DNA of 64,000 bases from Maricaulis sp. (lineage in GTDB: Bacteria > Pseudomonadota > Alphaproteobacteria > Caulobacterales > Maricaulaceae): the NCBI RefSeq assembly GCF_030149425.1, contig NZ_JASBRQ010000005.1, positions 16,102 to 80,101 of the forward strand, in the 5' to 3' direction. Below, one piece after another: positions 46,531 through 57,582 of the stretch. The translations under genes and the position numbers were made by a program. The notes beneath the pieces were generated by a model, which saw nothing but the letters and a program-made list of their open reading frames with translations, did not search any database and was not told the origin of the DNA. Each line of letters begins with the position of its first letter. The stretch's first letter is position 1.

Positions 46531-47676
46531 ATGGCCACCCCGACCGATCGTCTCAAAGCGCGTATCGCATCCGGCGAATTATCGCCCGATGCTGACCAGG
46601 AGCGTGCGGCTGTGGCTCTTGGTGCCCTGCAGGCGCGCCTGGCCCAATGGACGCCGGGCAAGCGCGGCTGGTTTTCCAAGCCCAAGCCGGCGCCCAAGGG
46701 GCTTTATCTCTGGGGCGGTGTCGGGCGTGGCAAATCCATGCTGATGGACCTGTTCTACGACGATGCCCCGACGCAGCCGAAACGGCGCGTGCATTTTCAC
46801 GAATTCATGCAGGATGTGCATGGCCGCATCGCGGAGTGGCGGCAGTTGAGCGAGCTTGAGCGCAAGCGGCGCCCGGAATATGTAAAAGGCGCCGGCGATG
46901 ATCCAATCCCGCCGGTCGCGCGCGCTCTGATCGGCTCGTCGCGCCTGCTCTGCTTCGACGAATTCCAGGTCACCGATATTGCCGATGCGATGATCCTCGG
47001 CCGTCTTTTCGAGGCACTCTATGCTGAGGGCATCGTCGTCGTTGCGACATCAAACCGCTTCCCGGACGATCTCTACAAGGACGGCATCAATCGGAAGCTC
47101 TTCCTGCCCTTCATCGACGAGCTGAAGTCGCGCATGGAGCTGTTCGAGCTCAATGGCGGTGTCGATCATCGCTTGCGCCAGCTGGAAGCGGCGCCGGTTT
47201 ACTACTGTCCGCTCGACACCGATGCAGAGCTGGCCATGGATGATGCCTGGGACCGGCTGACCCATTGTGCGGCGCCGCAAAGCTGCACCCTGATCGTCAA
47301 TGGCCGCGAGCTGCTCGTCGAGCGCGAGGCTGCGGGCGTGGCGCGGTTCCAATTCGAGGAATTATGCGCCCGGCCGCTGGGGGCGGCAGACTATCTCGCG
47401 ATCGCGCGACGGTTTCACACCCTGCTGCTCGATCGCACCCCGAAGCTCTCACCGGACAAGCGCAATGAGGCCAAGCGCTTCGTGACCCTGATCGACACGC
47501 TTTATGAAGCGCGGACCAAGCTGGTGATGAGCGCTGATGCCGAGCCGCAGGACCTCTACCCGGATGGCGACGGAGCCTTCGAGTTTGAACGTACGGTGTC
47601 GCGCCTGATCGAAATGCGCTCGCATGATTACCTGGCCGCCGAGCGACGCGAGGTCGAGGAAACGTCCGGGGCGTGA
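46531..47676 (+). CDS. zapE: Cell division protein ZapE (AFG1-like ATPase)
   Basis: A 381-residue AFG1-type P-loop ATPase: Walker A GGVGRGKS, Walker B LLCFDEFQV, and an arginine-containing VATSNRFPDDLY sensor stretch. ZapE affects FtsZ ring stability at division and, in mitochondria, links to respiratory complexes. In the related Caulobacter genome zapE precedes mdh and suc genes; here about 4 kb of other genes separates zapE from mdh. Confidence 0.93.
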   Translation: MATPTDRLKARIASGELSPDADQERAAVALGALQARLAQWTPGKRGWFSKPKPAPKGLYLWGGVGRGKSMLMDLFYDDAPTQPKRRVHFHEFMQDVHGRIAEWRQLSELERKRRPEYVKGAGDDPIPPVARALIGSSRLLCFDEFQVTDIADAMILGRLFEALYAEGIVVVATSNRFPDDLYKDGINRKLFLPFIDELKSRMELFELNGGVDHRLRQLEAAPVYYCPLDTDAELAMDDAWDRLTHCAAPQSCTLIVNGRELLVEREAAGVARFQFEELCARPLGAADYLAIARRFHTLLLDRTPKLSPDKRNEAKRFVTLIDTLYEARTKLVMSADAEPQDLYPDGDGAFEFERTVSRLIEMRSHDYLAAERREVEETSGA

Positions 47677-47779
47677 TTCCGCTTCGTTAATTGAACGGTA
47701 AGTTCCCCGCAACGGCCTGGTTTTCCTCGCTGAGTATTTTGTGCCCTTGAGTGAATACGGACCAATTCAGGGGGGATCC

Positions 47780-49204
47780 ATGCTGACGGCAATTATGTCG
47801 CTCGCAGCGACGACGCTGGCACAGGGCGATGCGACAGACTGGAGCGCTCTGGCGCGCAGTGACATTGAATTCATGCACGCCCAGACCGAGGCGCATCACC
47901 CCGGACCGGTCGATGAAGAAAACCCGGATTTCCGTGCCCAGATGGAGATTGCTCTGGCCCGCGGCCTGAGTTTGGCGGACCGGGTTGAGAGCCAGGCCGG
48001 CTACGCCATGGCACTTCGCGCCTATGCCGCACATTACCGGGATGGACATTACGGCGTGGGTGCACGGTCCGGTGTCGAGACCTATCAATGGCCCGGATTT
48101 GTCACCGTGCGCACCGGCGGGCGCTGGTTCATCCGATCGGGCGATGAGGCGACCGCTCAGATGGATGGCCAGGAATTGCTCGGTTGTGACGGCCGGACGC
48201 TGGACGACTGGATGCAGGAGCGGATTTTCGATTTTGCCGGCAATCCGGACCTGGCTGCCGATTGGGCGCAGCGCGCGCCTCGACTGATGATGGAACGCGG
48301 CAATCCCTTTGTCCGCCGGCCGGAGACCTGCCGCATCGCCAATGACACCGGCATCGAAACCGTCGAGCTGAACTGGCAGGATATCGATGCCAATACCTGG
48401 TGGGATATCTCCGATCGCCTGTCTCAACCGGAACCCGCGCCCTGGGGATTGCACGAGTTCGCCCCCAATGCGTTCTGGATCGGTACGCCGACCTTCGGCC
48501 CGACAGGCGAGGCGCTGGAGACCATGCACGCCCTCATCGCTGAGCTCTCCGAGCGCGCCGAAGAGCTGCGGTCAGCAGACATGCTGGTCTTTGATGTGCG
48601 CAGCAATAATGGTGGTGCCAGTTCCTGGGGCGATGCCATGGTCGAAGCGGTCTGGGGCGAGGATTATGCCGCTTATCGCCGGCCGGCCTCGTCTGATGGC
48701 GTCGATTACCGCATTTCCGCTGACAATATCGACCATGCACAATTCATCATCGACTACACGGTCGAGCAGAATATGACCGATGCCGAGACCTATTTCCGTG
48801 AAGTCATGGCCGGCATGCTCGCAGCGGATGCAGCCGGTGAGGATTATTATCGCGAGCGCCGTGAGGCCAGCGAGCCGTCTCCCGAGGCGGCCAACCCGGT
48901 CTCGGCCCAGGTTTATTTCCTGACGGATTCGGCCTGCGGCAGTGCCTGCCTCGATTTTGCCGACCGCATGTACGCGCTGGACGGGGTCACCCATATCGGT
49001 GGCGAGACCTATGCCGACAGCGCCTATATGGAATTGCGCACGCTCGACCTGCCGTCCGGATACGGCAGTCTGGGTCTGCCCATCAAAGTCTATCGCGGCC
49101 GTCCGCGGGCGTCCGGCGAGACCTATACGCCCGCCATCGCCTATACCGGCACCGATTGGAGCACGCAGGCCCTGCAGGCCTGGGTGACTGGCCTGGGGGA
49201 CTAG
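47780..49204 (+). CDS. S41-like exported protease, unknown substrate
   Basis: A 474-residue protein with a short signal-like start (MLTAIMSLAATTLAQG). It has the S41/tricorn-like core motifs FDVRSNNGGASS and FLTDSACGSACLDFADRM, where the Ser-Ala stretch is the place of the catalytic serine in this family. Several regions are family-specific and the usual PDZ domain is not obvious. AGGGGGGATCC precedes the ATG at 47780. Confidence 0.75.
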   Translation: MLTAIMSLAATTLAQGDATDWSALARSDIEFMHAQTEAHHPGPVDEENPDFRAQMEIALARGLSLADRVESQAGYAMALRAYAAHYRDGHYGVGARSGVETYQWPGFVTVRTGGRWFIRSGDEATAQMDGQELLGCDGRTLDDWMQERIFDFAGNPDLAADWAQRAPRLMMERGNPFVRRPETCRIANDTGIETVELNWQDIDANTWWDISDRLSQPEPAPWGLHEFAPNAFWIGTPTFGPTGEALETMHALIAELSERAEELRSADMLVFDVRSNNGGASSWGDAMVEAVWGEDYAAYRRPASSDGVDYRISADNIDHAQFIIDYTVEQNMTDAETYFREVMAGMLAADAAGEDYYRERREASEPSPEAANPVSAQVYFLTDSACGSACLDFADRMYALDGVTHIGGETYADSAYMELRTLDLPSGYGSLGLPIKVYRGRPRASGETYTPAIAYTGTDWSTQALQAWVTGLGD

Positions 49205-49255
49205 CGCACCGGTTCGCCGGCACGGTATCCTCGGCTGTCCAGCCGGGGATACCGC

Positions 49256-49933
49256 ATGTCCAGATCGATCGGTCTCGATGAGACCCTTACCGCCTATGTC
49301 CGCAACGCCAACCGGGCCGAACATCCCGCGCTTGAGGCGTGCCGGACCTTCACCGACAATATGGGCCAGATCTCGCGCATGCAGATCTCGCCTGAGCAGG
49401 GCGCATTCCTGCAGCTCTGTGCGCGGTTGGTGAATGCCCGCACTGTCGTCGAAATCGGTGTCTTCACCGGCTACTCCTCCACTGCCATGCTACTGACAAT
49501 GCAGGAGCTGCATGGTGAAAAAGCCCGGCTTTATGCCTGTGATATCAACGCCGACTATTTCCGCCAGGCGAGGCGGTTCTGGGACCAGGCCGGCGTGACA
49601 GACCTGGTCGAGATGCGCCAGGGCGATGCGACGGAAACCGCCCGGCAGCTCGCCGGCGACATCACCGGCCAGGCGGATATGATGTTCATTGATGCCGACA
49701 AGGCGAATTACGACGCCTATTACGAGGCCGGGCTGGAGATATTGCGCCCGGGCGGCCTCTTCCTGTTCGACAATGTGCTCTGGTCGGGCGATGTCGCTGA
49801 TCCGCGCAAACGCGAGGGCGACCGCGATACTGCCGCCCTCTATCAACTCGCCGAAAAAATCCGCGAGGATGAGCGCGTAGACATGGCCTTTACGGCGATC
49901 GGCGACGGCATATTGATGGCGATCAAGCGCTAG
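49256..49933 (+). CDS. O-methyltransferase, caffeoyl-CoA-type
   Basis: A 225-residue class I methyltransferase of the family-3 group: VVEIGVFTGYSSTAM (motif I), YACDINADYFRQAR, FIDADKANYDAY and LFDNVLWSGDV for SAM and metal. In bacteria these act on catechol-like small molecules; substrate unknown. It converges with the LysR gene. Confidence 0.9.
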   Translation: MSRSIGLDETLTAYVRNANRAEHPALEACRTFTDNMGQISRMQISPEQGAFLQLCARLVNARTVVEIGVFTGYSSTAMLLTMQELHGEKARLYACDINADYFRQARRFWDQAGVTDLVEMRQGDATETARQLAGDITGQADMMFIDADKANYDAYYEAGLEILRPGGLFLFDNVLWSGDVADPRKREGDRDTAALYQLAEKIREDERVDMAFTAIGDGILMAIKR

Positions 49934-50796
49934 GCTGGCCGACGTCCTTCGATCAGGTCCGCCTGCTCACGCAGACCATCGGCGAGGAAGTTGAACAGGG
50001 TTCGGATGCGCGGCGCGGCGATCAGGTCGCGATGGGTCAGAACCCAAATTTCCCGGCTCGGCCAGCTCTGGTCTCCGCAAATCCGCTTCAGTCCCGGATC
50101 CAGGTCGCCGATCGAGCAGGGCAGGATGGCAATCCCCATGCCCCGGCGGGCCAGGTGGAGCTGGGCGTCCGGTGTATCCGCGCGCCAGATGCGCCGGGCG
50201 ATGCTCAGGCCCCGGTGCGTTGCCCAGTCTTCCAGCTCGCCCGGATCGCCCCAGCCGATCCAGGGGAGGTCCAGGCCCTGATCGGCGATCTCTGCGGCGG
50301 CATAAAGGGTGACATGCAAGGTCGCGACGCGGCGACCGATCAGATGGTCCGGTGGCGTGTTGGAACCGCGCACGGCGATATCCGCCTCGCGCTTGGTCAG
50401 ATTGGCCTCGCCCATGGAGACGTCGAGATCGATATGGACGTCGGGATAGCGCTGGTTGAACTGATGCAGCACCGTGCCGAGATAATCAGCCAGGTATAGT
50501 GGTGGTGCCGACAGGCGAACCTCGCCTTCAAGATCCGGACTGTCGCCGATGACCCGGCGTTCCAGGGCATGGATTTCACTCTCGACCCGACGTGCGGTCT
50601 CCAGCATCACCGAGCCGGCTGAGGTGAGTTCAAGCCCGCTGGGCAGACGGTCGAAAAAGCGCTGGCCCATGCGCTTTTCAAAGGCGGCGATGCGGCGTGA
50701 CACCGTACTCTGGTCGAGGCCCAGATCCTGCGCCGCCGCCTGGGTCGATCCGGCTTCCGCCGTGGCGAGAAAGGTCTGTAGATCACGCCAGTCCAT
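49930..50796 (-). CDS. LysR-family transcriptional regulator
   Basis: A 288-residue LysR protein with an N-terminal helix-turn-helix (AAAQDLGLDQSTVSRRIAAFEKRMG) and an effector domain with FDRLPSGLELTSAG. Its regulatory target is probably the divergent gene at 50910, by the usual arrangement, with 110 bp between. Effector unknown. Confidence 0.9.
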   Translation of the reverse strand: MDWRDLQTFLATAEAGSTQAAAQDLGLDQSTVSRRIAAFEKRMGQRFFDRLPSGLELTSAGSVMLETARRVESEIHALERRVIGDSPDLEGEVRLSAPPLYLADYLGTVLHQFNQRYPDVHIDLDVSMGEANLTKREADIAVRGSNTPPDHLIGRRVATLHVTLYAAAEIADQGLDLPWIGWGDPGELEDWATHRGLSIARRIWRADTPDAQLHLARRGMGIAILPCSIGDLDPGLKRICGDQSWPSREIWVLTHRDLIAAPRIRTLFNFLADGLREQADLIEGRRPA

Positions 50797-50909
50797 GCCG
50801 GGCTCCTATGCGTTGGTGCATGTCTCTAGCGCAATTCTGGTCGGAATGCCTAGCGAATGCGCATAGCAACAGGCTTGCCGCTGAACCGGCTCTGGTCCAC
50901 AAGGCCTGT

Positions 50910-52588
<1,679 letters not shown>

Positions 52589-52614
52589 GGTTCTGCTTTA
52601 AAACCATTTATCTG

Positions 52615-52649
52615 GAAGGGGCGGGCGCCGGGCGCTCGCCCTTTCTTAT
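52615..52649 (+). terminator. Rho-independent terminator of mdh
   Basis: Thirteen-pair stem (including two G-T pairs) from GAAGGGGCGGGCG to CGCTCGCCCTTTC, five-base loop, then TTCTTATA. It begins about 25 bp after the mdh stop. Confidence 0.85.
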
Positions 52650-52720
52650 ATTAAGACCGCATTAGGCATCGGAATATTCGATGAATCGACGGCCCTGCCC
52701 GGCTTGTTTAGACCGATCTC

Positions 52721-53116
52721 ATGGCCTTCGAGATCGAGCTTCATTCCGTCACGCCCCGCGTTGACATTATCCTGTCGGGACGTGTGACCGCAGTTGATCT
52801 CGTCACGCTCGCGCGTGAAATCGTGGCCCAGCCGCGCTGGGCCTATGATCGGCATCATTGCGTCACTGTCCGGCCGGACTGCGAGCTGCCGCAAATGCGC
52901 GATATCGCCTGGCGTCCGGTCGAGGTTTCGCCCACGGCCCGCCACTCATCGGCCAAGCCGAAAAGCGCCTGGGTCACGCCCGATGGGCGGCCCCGTGCGG
53001 CTTTGGCTGTGATCGAGCGATTGCTGGGCCGTTCAGGGCTGGCCGAAGTCCAGTGTTTTGCGCTCTATGATGAGGCGGTCAGCTGGCTCGACCAGGAATT
53101 GCAGGTGGCGGACTAG
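52721..53116 (+). CDS. STAS-like small protein, unknown function
   Basis: A 131-residue protein with the small SpoIIAA-like pattern: VDIILSGRVTAVDLVTLARE early, then a C-terminal VQCFALYDEAVSWLDQEL. It is distantly similar in shape to the two tandem proteins at 43529 and 44001, and family members in the same group are common in this order. Function unknown; no catalytic residues. Confidence 0.6.
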   Translation: MAFEIELHSVTPRVDIILSGRVTAVDLVTLAREIVAQPRWAYDRHHCVTVRPDCELPQMRDIAWRPVEVSPTARHSSAKPKSAWVTPDGRPRAALAVIERLLGRSGLAEVQCFALYDEAVSWLDQELQVAD

Positions 53117-53118
53117 GC

Positions 53119-53631
53119 CTACAGGCCGCCGGCGAAACCACCGCCGGAATTCAGACGCATGATCTCAAAGCTCAGAGCCAGGTTGAGCGTCTGCCACAGG
53201 AAAACCGGCCACAGCAGATATCCCGCAGCGCTTGAGCATCGGCCAACCAGCCCCGTCACGAAGAGGGCATAGGTCCAGCCCCCGAGATTGGCCAGGAAGG
53301 TCGTGGTGACATCGCGGGCACCGAAAAAGACGATCAGCCAGGCGATGAAACCGCCGATCAGTCCCAGAATGAGCAGGCTGCACACCGAGCGCATGCCGTC
53401 ACGGCCACCGCGCTGGGTCACCCAGAGGCTGATCGCCAGGGGCTGCAGCATGATAATGCCGGACAGGACAAGGGTTCGCGCCGATGGCGTCCAGTTCGGC
53501 ATCATCAGGTTTTCAGCCCAGCTGAGGGCGCCGCTGGACAAAACCCAGCCTGCCAGCCCGCCAGCCAGAGCCGCCGCGCCGATCATGTAGATCAAAAACC
53601 GTATCACACCGGGACGGTGATCTGCGTCCAT
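53119..53631 (-). CDS. TspO/MBR-like membrane protein
   Basis: A 170-residue protein with five membrane helices. TspO-like signatures are MPNWTPSARTLVL near residues 44-56 and LLWPVFLWQTLNLALSFEIMRLN near the C-terminus. TspO proteins bind tetrapyrroles and affect oxidative stress or transport in the outer membrane of alphaproteobacteria. It converges with the STAS-like gene. The similarity is weaker than in canonical members. Confidence 0.65.
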   Translation of the reverse strand: MDADHRPGVIRFLIYMIGAAALAGGLAGWVLSSGALSWAENLMMPNWTPSARTLVLSGIIMLQPLAISLWVTQRGGRDGMRSVCSLLILGLIGGFIAWLIVFFGARDVTTTFLANLGGWTYALFVTGLVGRCSSAAGYLLWPVFLWQTLNLALSFEIMRLNSGGGFAGGL

Positions 53632-53838
53632 CTGGTGTACCCCACACCCAACTCGTCACACTATTGTCACTCAAAGCAAGCATCGCGCCAAGCCTCGGCA
53701 CAATTATGGCCGCGTCCCGCAACGAAAACGAGACATTCAGCCTGCGCCGATTCGCCCCTTGACGCGGGCAGCTGGGACATGTGCCTTTGAGGTAGAAAGG
53801 CTCCGTTTTGCACGGAGCCTGACCAGGGGAGGCCTGTT

Positions 53839-54678
53839 ATGAAGCCACGCAGAATTCTTGTCGTCCTCAACGGAACCGATAGTGATCCCGCCCTGTTGCA
53901 CCAGACCGTCGCGTTTTGCGCCGCGCACCAGGCCCGTCTCGACGGACTTTTCGTCCGTCGCAATGCCGCCAGCGGCGGGGATTTCCTCGGAGATGCCTTC
54001 TCCACTTACGGCATGGAAGCGGTTCTCGAGGCTCTTGATGATGCGGCCGCAAAAGCCAGCGAACAGGCGCACATAGCGTTCAATGCTGCCGCCGACGATG
54101 CGCCGCCCAATGCCATCGGCCGTTTCATCGAATATATCGGCCTGCCGCGCGCAGCGATGGAGCAGGAAGGCCGGCTCAGCGATCTGATCGTCATGCAAAA
54201 GCCCGACGATCATGCCGTGTCAAACCAGCTCAATGCGATTGAGACCGCGGCGTTCGAAAGTGGCCGTCCGGTTTTGGTCCTTCCGGTTGAGCGGGCACCT
54301 GCCGATGATTTCGACAATGTCGTCATCGCCTGGGATGGATCGCTCGAGGCGACGCGGGCGGTGGTCGGTGCCATGCCCTTCCTGCAATCGGCGCAGAGCG
54401 TGAAAATCCTTCATGCCGGCGCTGATGCGGATGCCGCGGAACAACTGGCCGAATTGTCGGCCTATCTCGCCCTGCACGACGTCACGGCCGCGACGCGTTC
54501 GGTCCCGCTGGAAGGACGCAGTGCTGCGCGGGCGCTGATCGAGACGTCGACCGAAAACGGAGCTGAACTCGTCGTGATGGGCGGATTTGGTGCGCCGGGC
54601 TGGCAACGCTCACTGGGTCGCGACGAAACCACCAGTTTGCTCAAGGGCATGCCCTTCGCGATTTTGCTGGCCCATTAA
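53839..54678 (+). CDS. UspA-family universal stress protein
   Basis: A 279-residue protein with two UspA-like domains: an N-terminal one (RRILVVLNGTDSDPALL) and a C-terminal one with VVIAWDGSLEATRAV and VMGGFGAPGWQRSLGRDE, the last being the usual GxxGxxR stretch. It likely helps survive stress; ligand unknown. GGGAGG precedes the ATG at 53839. Confidence 0.85.
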   Translation: MKPRRILVVLNGTDSDPALLHQTVAFCAAHQARLDGLFVRRNAASGGDFLGDAFSTYGMEAVLEALDDAAAKASEQAHIAFNAAADDAPPNAIGRFIEYIGLPRAAMEQEGRLSDLIVMQKPDDHAVSNQLNAIETAAFESGRPVLVLPVERAPADDFDNVVIAWDGSLEATRAVVGAMPFLQSAQSVKILHAGADADAAEQLAELSAYLALHDVTAATRSVPLEGRSAARALIETSTENGAELVVMGGFGAPGWQRSLGRDETTSLLKGMPFAILLAH

Positions 54679-54681
54679 GGC

Positions 54682-55464
54682 TCAGATCCAGCCCTTTTCA
54701 CGCAGGACCGGGACATAGGTCCGGCTGACCGGCGCGATCGCGCCGGAGGTCAGGGTCAGCTTGGCGCGGCCGTTTTCACGCTCGACATCGGCAATCGCCT
54801 CGCGTGCGACCCACCAGGACCGGTGCGTCTGGGAGCCCTCCAGCGTCTCGACAGCCGCCATGGCATCGCTCAACCGCATCAGGATCAGCTCATCGCCGCG
54901 ACTGGTGTGAACGCGCAGATAGTGGTCCTCGGACTCAAGCGCGAGAATGTCCGCGCTGCGCAGCCGAGGCGGCAATTTGTCGGTCAGCGCCCGGCCGGCC
55001 TGGCTGTCGCCGCTGGCGCCGGCGCGATGCTCGAACAAATAGGTCATCAAGGAGACACCGCTGGAGACGACCAGCACCGACATATAAACAAACGGCCAGT
55101 ACTGTAGCGGCGGCAGGGAGCCTGATGCGGCCTGGATTGCGATGACCGCCGCGCTGACCGGCAGCGAGACCATGGCCGCGATCAGCGCGTAGCGCGGGAA
55201 GAGGGGAAGTGTCGGTGCTGCGCGCTCCAATAGCAGGGCGCTGTAATGACCCGAACTGCCGCCGAGATACATAAGACCGACCCAATAGATCAGCCGCCAG
55301 TGGAAGGGCAGGCTGCCCGAACCCAGCGGGCTGATCAGGGTAAGGAAGACACCGATACCCGTCAGCATCAGGAAGCCCGTGCGGTGTTCGCGGGCAAATT
55401 TCCTCAACCAGTCCGGCAAATTCGGCTCTCCGTTCACGTATCGCGAATGGAAACCTAACCCCAT
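54682..55464 (-). CDS. Membrane protein with LytTR DNA-binding domain
   Basis: A 260-residue protein with four membrane helices (about residues 28-150) and a C-terminal LytTR domain (ALESEDHYLRVHTSRGDELI, then THRSWWVAREAI). Such membrane-bound LytTR regulators act without a separate kinase. The start is uncertain: ATG at 55464 or a GTG at 55437, neither with a strong ribosome site. It is divergent from a DUF2306-type gene 100 bp away, a likely target. Confidence 0.8.
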   Translation of the reverse strand: MGLGFHSRYVNGEPNLPDWLRKFAREHRTGFLMLTGIGVFLTLISPLGSGSLPFHWRLIYWVGLMYLGGSSGHYSALLLERAAPTLPLFPRYALIAAMVSLPVSAAVIAIQAASGSLPPLQYWPFVYMSVLVVSSGVSLMTYLFEHRAGASGDSQAGRALTDKLPPRLRSADILALESEDHYLRVHTSRGDELILMRLSDAMAAVETLEGSQTHRSWWVAREAIADVERENGRAKLTLTSGAIAPVSRTYVPVLREKGWI

Positions 55465-55563
55465 TCGCGGCGGGAAACAGCCCGCTCGCGAAATGCCGCT
55501 ACCGCATCCAGCAGCACTCTGACAAGCCAGTCCCAACAGCACGTCGCAGGAGGAAATTGCGCT

Positions 55564-56103
55564 ATGAATGCAGTACGTCATTTCGCCGTTGGGTTTGGCC
55601 TCGTCGCCGTCGTCGTCGGCTTCGCCCTGGTCCAGGGCGGCATACTCGAGGCCGGTGTCCTGGAGGCTTATGCCGGCGAGCTCGCTTCGATGACCGGCGG
55701 GCTGAGCATGGATCTCGGGGCTTTCGCCCGGGCCCCCCTGATCATCCAGGTTCATGCCGGAACGGCGATCGCGGCGCTCATCCTCGGCCTGGTCCAGCTA
55801 TTCGCACCCAAGGGCACGATCCCGCACCGTACGCTTGGATATGTCTGGGCCGTGCTGATGCTGGTTACGGCGACGACGGCGATCTTCATCCGTCAGATCA
55901 ATGATGGAAGCTTCAGCTTCATCCATATTTTCGTACCGCTGACCTTTTTCGGCCTGTTCGGCGTCATCACGCATGCCCGCGCCATGCGGACCGACAAGCA
56001 TCGCAACGCCGTCCTCGGCCTGTTTCTCGGCGCACTGGTCGTGCCGGGCCTGTTCGCCTTCATGCCGGGCCGGCTGATGTGGCAGATCTTCTTCGGCGGC
56101 TAG
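55564..56103 (+). CDS. DUF2306-family membrane protein
   Basis: A 179-residue protein with four membrane helices and the DUF2306 pattern: VHAGTAIAALILGLVQLF, then IPHRTLGYVW and later HRNAVLGLF. Role unknown. GGAGG precedes the ATG. It faces the LytTR regulator gene, suggesting regulation by it. Confidence 0.75.
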   Translation: MNAVRHFAVGFGLVAVVVGFALVQGGILEAGVLEAYAGELASMTGGLSMDLGAFARAPLIIQVHAGTAIAALILGLVQLFAPKGTIPHRTLGYVWAVLMLVTATTAIFIRQINDGSFSFIHIFVPLTFFGLFGVITHARAMRTDKHRNAVLGLFLGALVVPGLFAFMPGRLMWQIFFGG

Positions 56104-56227
56104 AGCCCTGTATTGCCCGCTGCGGCTGGTCCGAATGGGGCTGGTCGCGCGGGCCGAGGCGTTGTAATTCCCCCGTCACACACTTGGCCTAAAGCGGGCT
56201 GATCTGACGTTTCCGGGGAGAGAATTC

Positions 56228-57418
56228 ATGCGCTATCTACTTGCTGCTGCGAGCGTGCTCGCGCTCACCGCCTGCCAGGGCGAAGCCACACAATCCACTC
56301 AGCCTGCACAAACTGCCCAGGCTGAGCCGGCCGTGGCCGCTATGCCGGACAATGTCGTCGATGCGCTTGCGCCTTTCTATGCCCAACTCGATGTCGCGCG
56401 CCCGCAGGCGCCGGCGGGTGCTGGTGAGCCCGCAGCCGATGCGGTGTTGTCGACCATCCTGTTCGGCTCCTGCCACACCACCGAGCGCGACCTCTCCATC
56501 CTCGATACGGTCAGCGCTGCCAATGGCGATCTCTTCATCTACACCGGCGACAATGTCTACGGCGACGCCTATTCCTGGGATGCGACCCTGCCGGAATTGC
56601 GTCAGGCCTATCAGGAGCTCGCCGATGCCGAGCCCTTTGGCCGCCTGCGTCAGTCCACGCCGATGCTGGCGACCTGGGATGATCACGATTACGGCATGAA
56701 CGATCTCGGCACCGAATTCCCCTATAAGGGCTTTGCCGAAGAGCTGTTCCTCGAGTTCTGGGGCGTGCCAGCCGATGATGAGCGCCGTGACCGCCCGGGC
56801 ATCTATACCAGCCGGACGTATGGGCCGGACGGGCAGCGCGTGCAGGTCATCCTGCTCGATACGCGCTATTTCCGCGGCGCCCTGCGTCCGACTGATGATC
56901 GCGGTGCGCCGGGGCGCGAGCGCTATCTGCCCACCGAGGATACCAGCGTTTCCATGCTGGGTGATGTGCAGTGGGAGTGGTTTGAAAACGTGCTGCAGGA
57001 ACCGGCTGATCTGCGCCTCGTCGTCACCTCGATCCAGGTTCATGCTGACGGCCATGGCTGGGAAGCCTGGCGGACCATGCCGCATGAACGCGACCGTTTT
57101 TACGCCACCATTGAGGAAAGCGGTGCGGAGGGTGTGATCCTGGTTTCCGGTGACCGTCACTCATCCGGTCTTTATCTGCGTGACGATGTGATCAGCTACC
57201 CGCTCTACGAGATTACCTCGTCCTCGCTGAACCTCTCCTTTGCCGAGGAAAACAACGAGCCGGGTCCGCACCGTATCGGCGAAATGTACGCGCCGGTGAA
57301 TTTCGGCGCCGTGCAGATCGACTGGGACAATGGCGATATCCGCCTGGAAATCCTGGATGAAGCCGGTGAAGTCGTGCGCGAGACCGGTTTCAACCTGGCA
57401 GACCTGCGCCGCGGATAA
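56228..57418 (+). CDS. PhoD-like alkaline phosphatase lipoprotein
   Basis: A 396-residue lipoprotein (lipobox LTAC near residue 16, then a linker rich in Gln and Ala). The phosphatase/phosphodiesterase motifs of the PhoD fold are visible: GSCHTT, YTGDNVYGD, WDDHDYG and SGDRHSS. It would hydrolyse phosphate esters in the periplasm. It ends 164 bp before the bufferin precursor gene on the same strand. Confidence 0.88.
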   Translation: MRYLLAAASVLALTACQGEATQSTQPAQTAQAEPAVAAMPDNVVDALAPFYAQLDVARPQAPAGAGEPAADAVLSTILFGSCHTTERDLSILDTVSAANGDLFIYTGDNVYGDAYSWDATLPELRQAYQELADAEPFGRLRQSTPMLATWDDHDYGMNDLGTEFPYKGFAEELFLEFWGVPADDERRDRPGIYTSRTYGPDGQRVQVILLDTRYFRGALRPTDDRGAPGRERYLPTEDTSVSMLGDVQWEWFENVLQEPADLRLVVTSIQVHADGHGWEAWRTMPHERDRFYATIEESGAEGVILVSGDRHSSGLYLRDDVISYPLYEITSSSLNLSFAEENNEPGPHRIGEMYAPVNFGAVQIDWDNGDIRLEILDEAGEVVRETGFNLADLRRG

Positions 57419-57441
57419 CGCGCATCTGACGCCGCTCTGAC

Positions 57442-57467
57442 GCGCGATAACGGGAAGGTTATCGCGC
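57442..57467. promoter_or_regulatory. Perfect 10-bp inverted repeat upstream of bufferin operon
   Basis: GCGCGATAAC, a 6-base GGGAAG spacer, then GTTATCGCGC. It lies 24 bp after the phosphatase stop and 115 bp before the bufferin precursor start. There is no T run, so a Rho-independent terminator is unlikely; an operator or a protein-binding dyad is more probable. No promoter element could be assigned with confidence. Confidence 0.55.
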
Positions 57468-57582
57468 TTAAGAGCCTCGTTACTGGCAGACTTTAATGGC
57501 TGGAGGCTAGGTTCCGGGCATCGGGTCCGGCCCCTTCCCCCCATTATCTCTCCGGACCCCTTCATCAAGGAGTATTCGAGAG

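Noticed and set aside
57442..57467. Dyad upstream of the bufferin precursor as a Rho-independent terminator of the PhoD-like gene
   Set aside because: The arm is followed by TTAAGAGCC rather than a T run, so a terminator is not supported; kept only as a candidate binding site.
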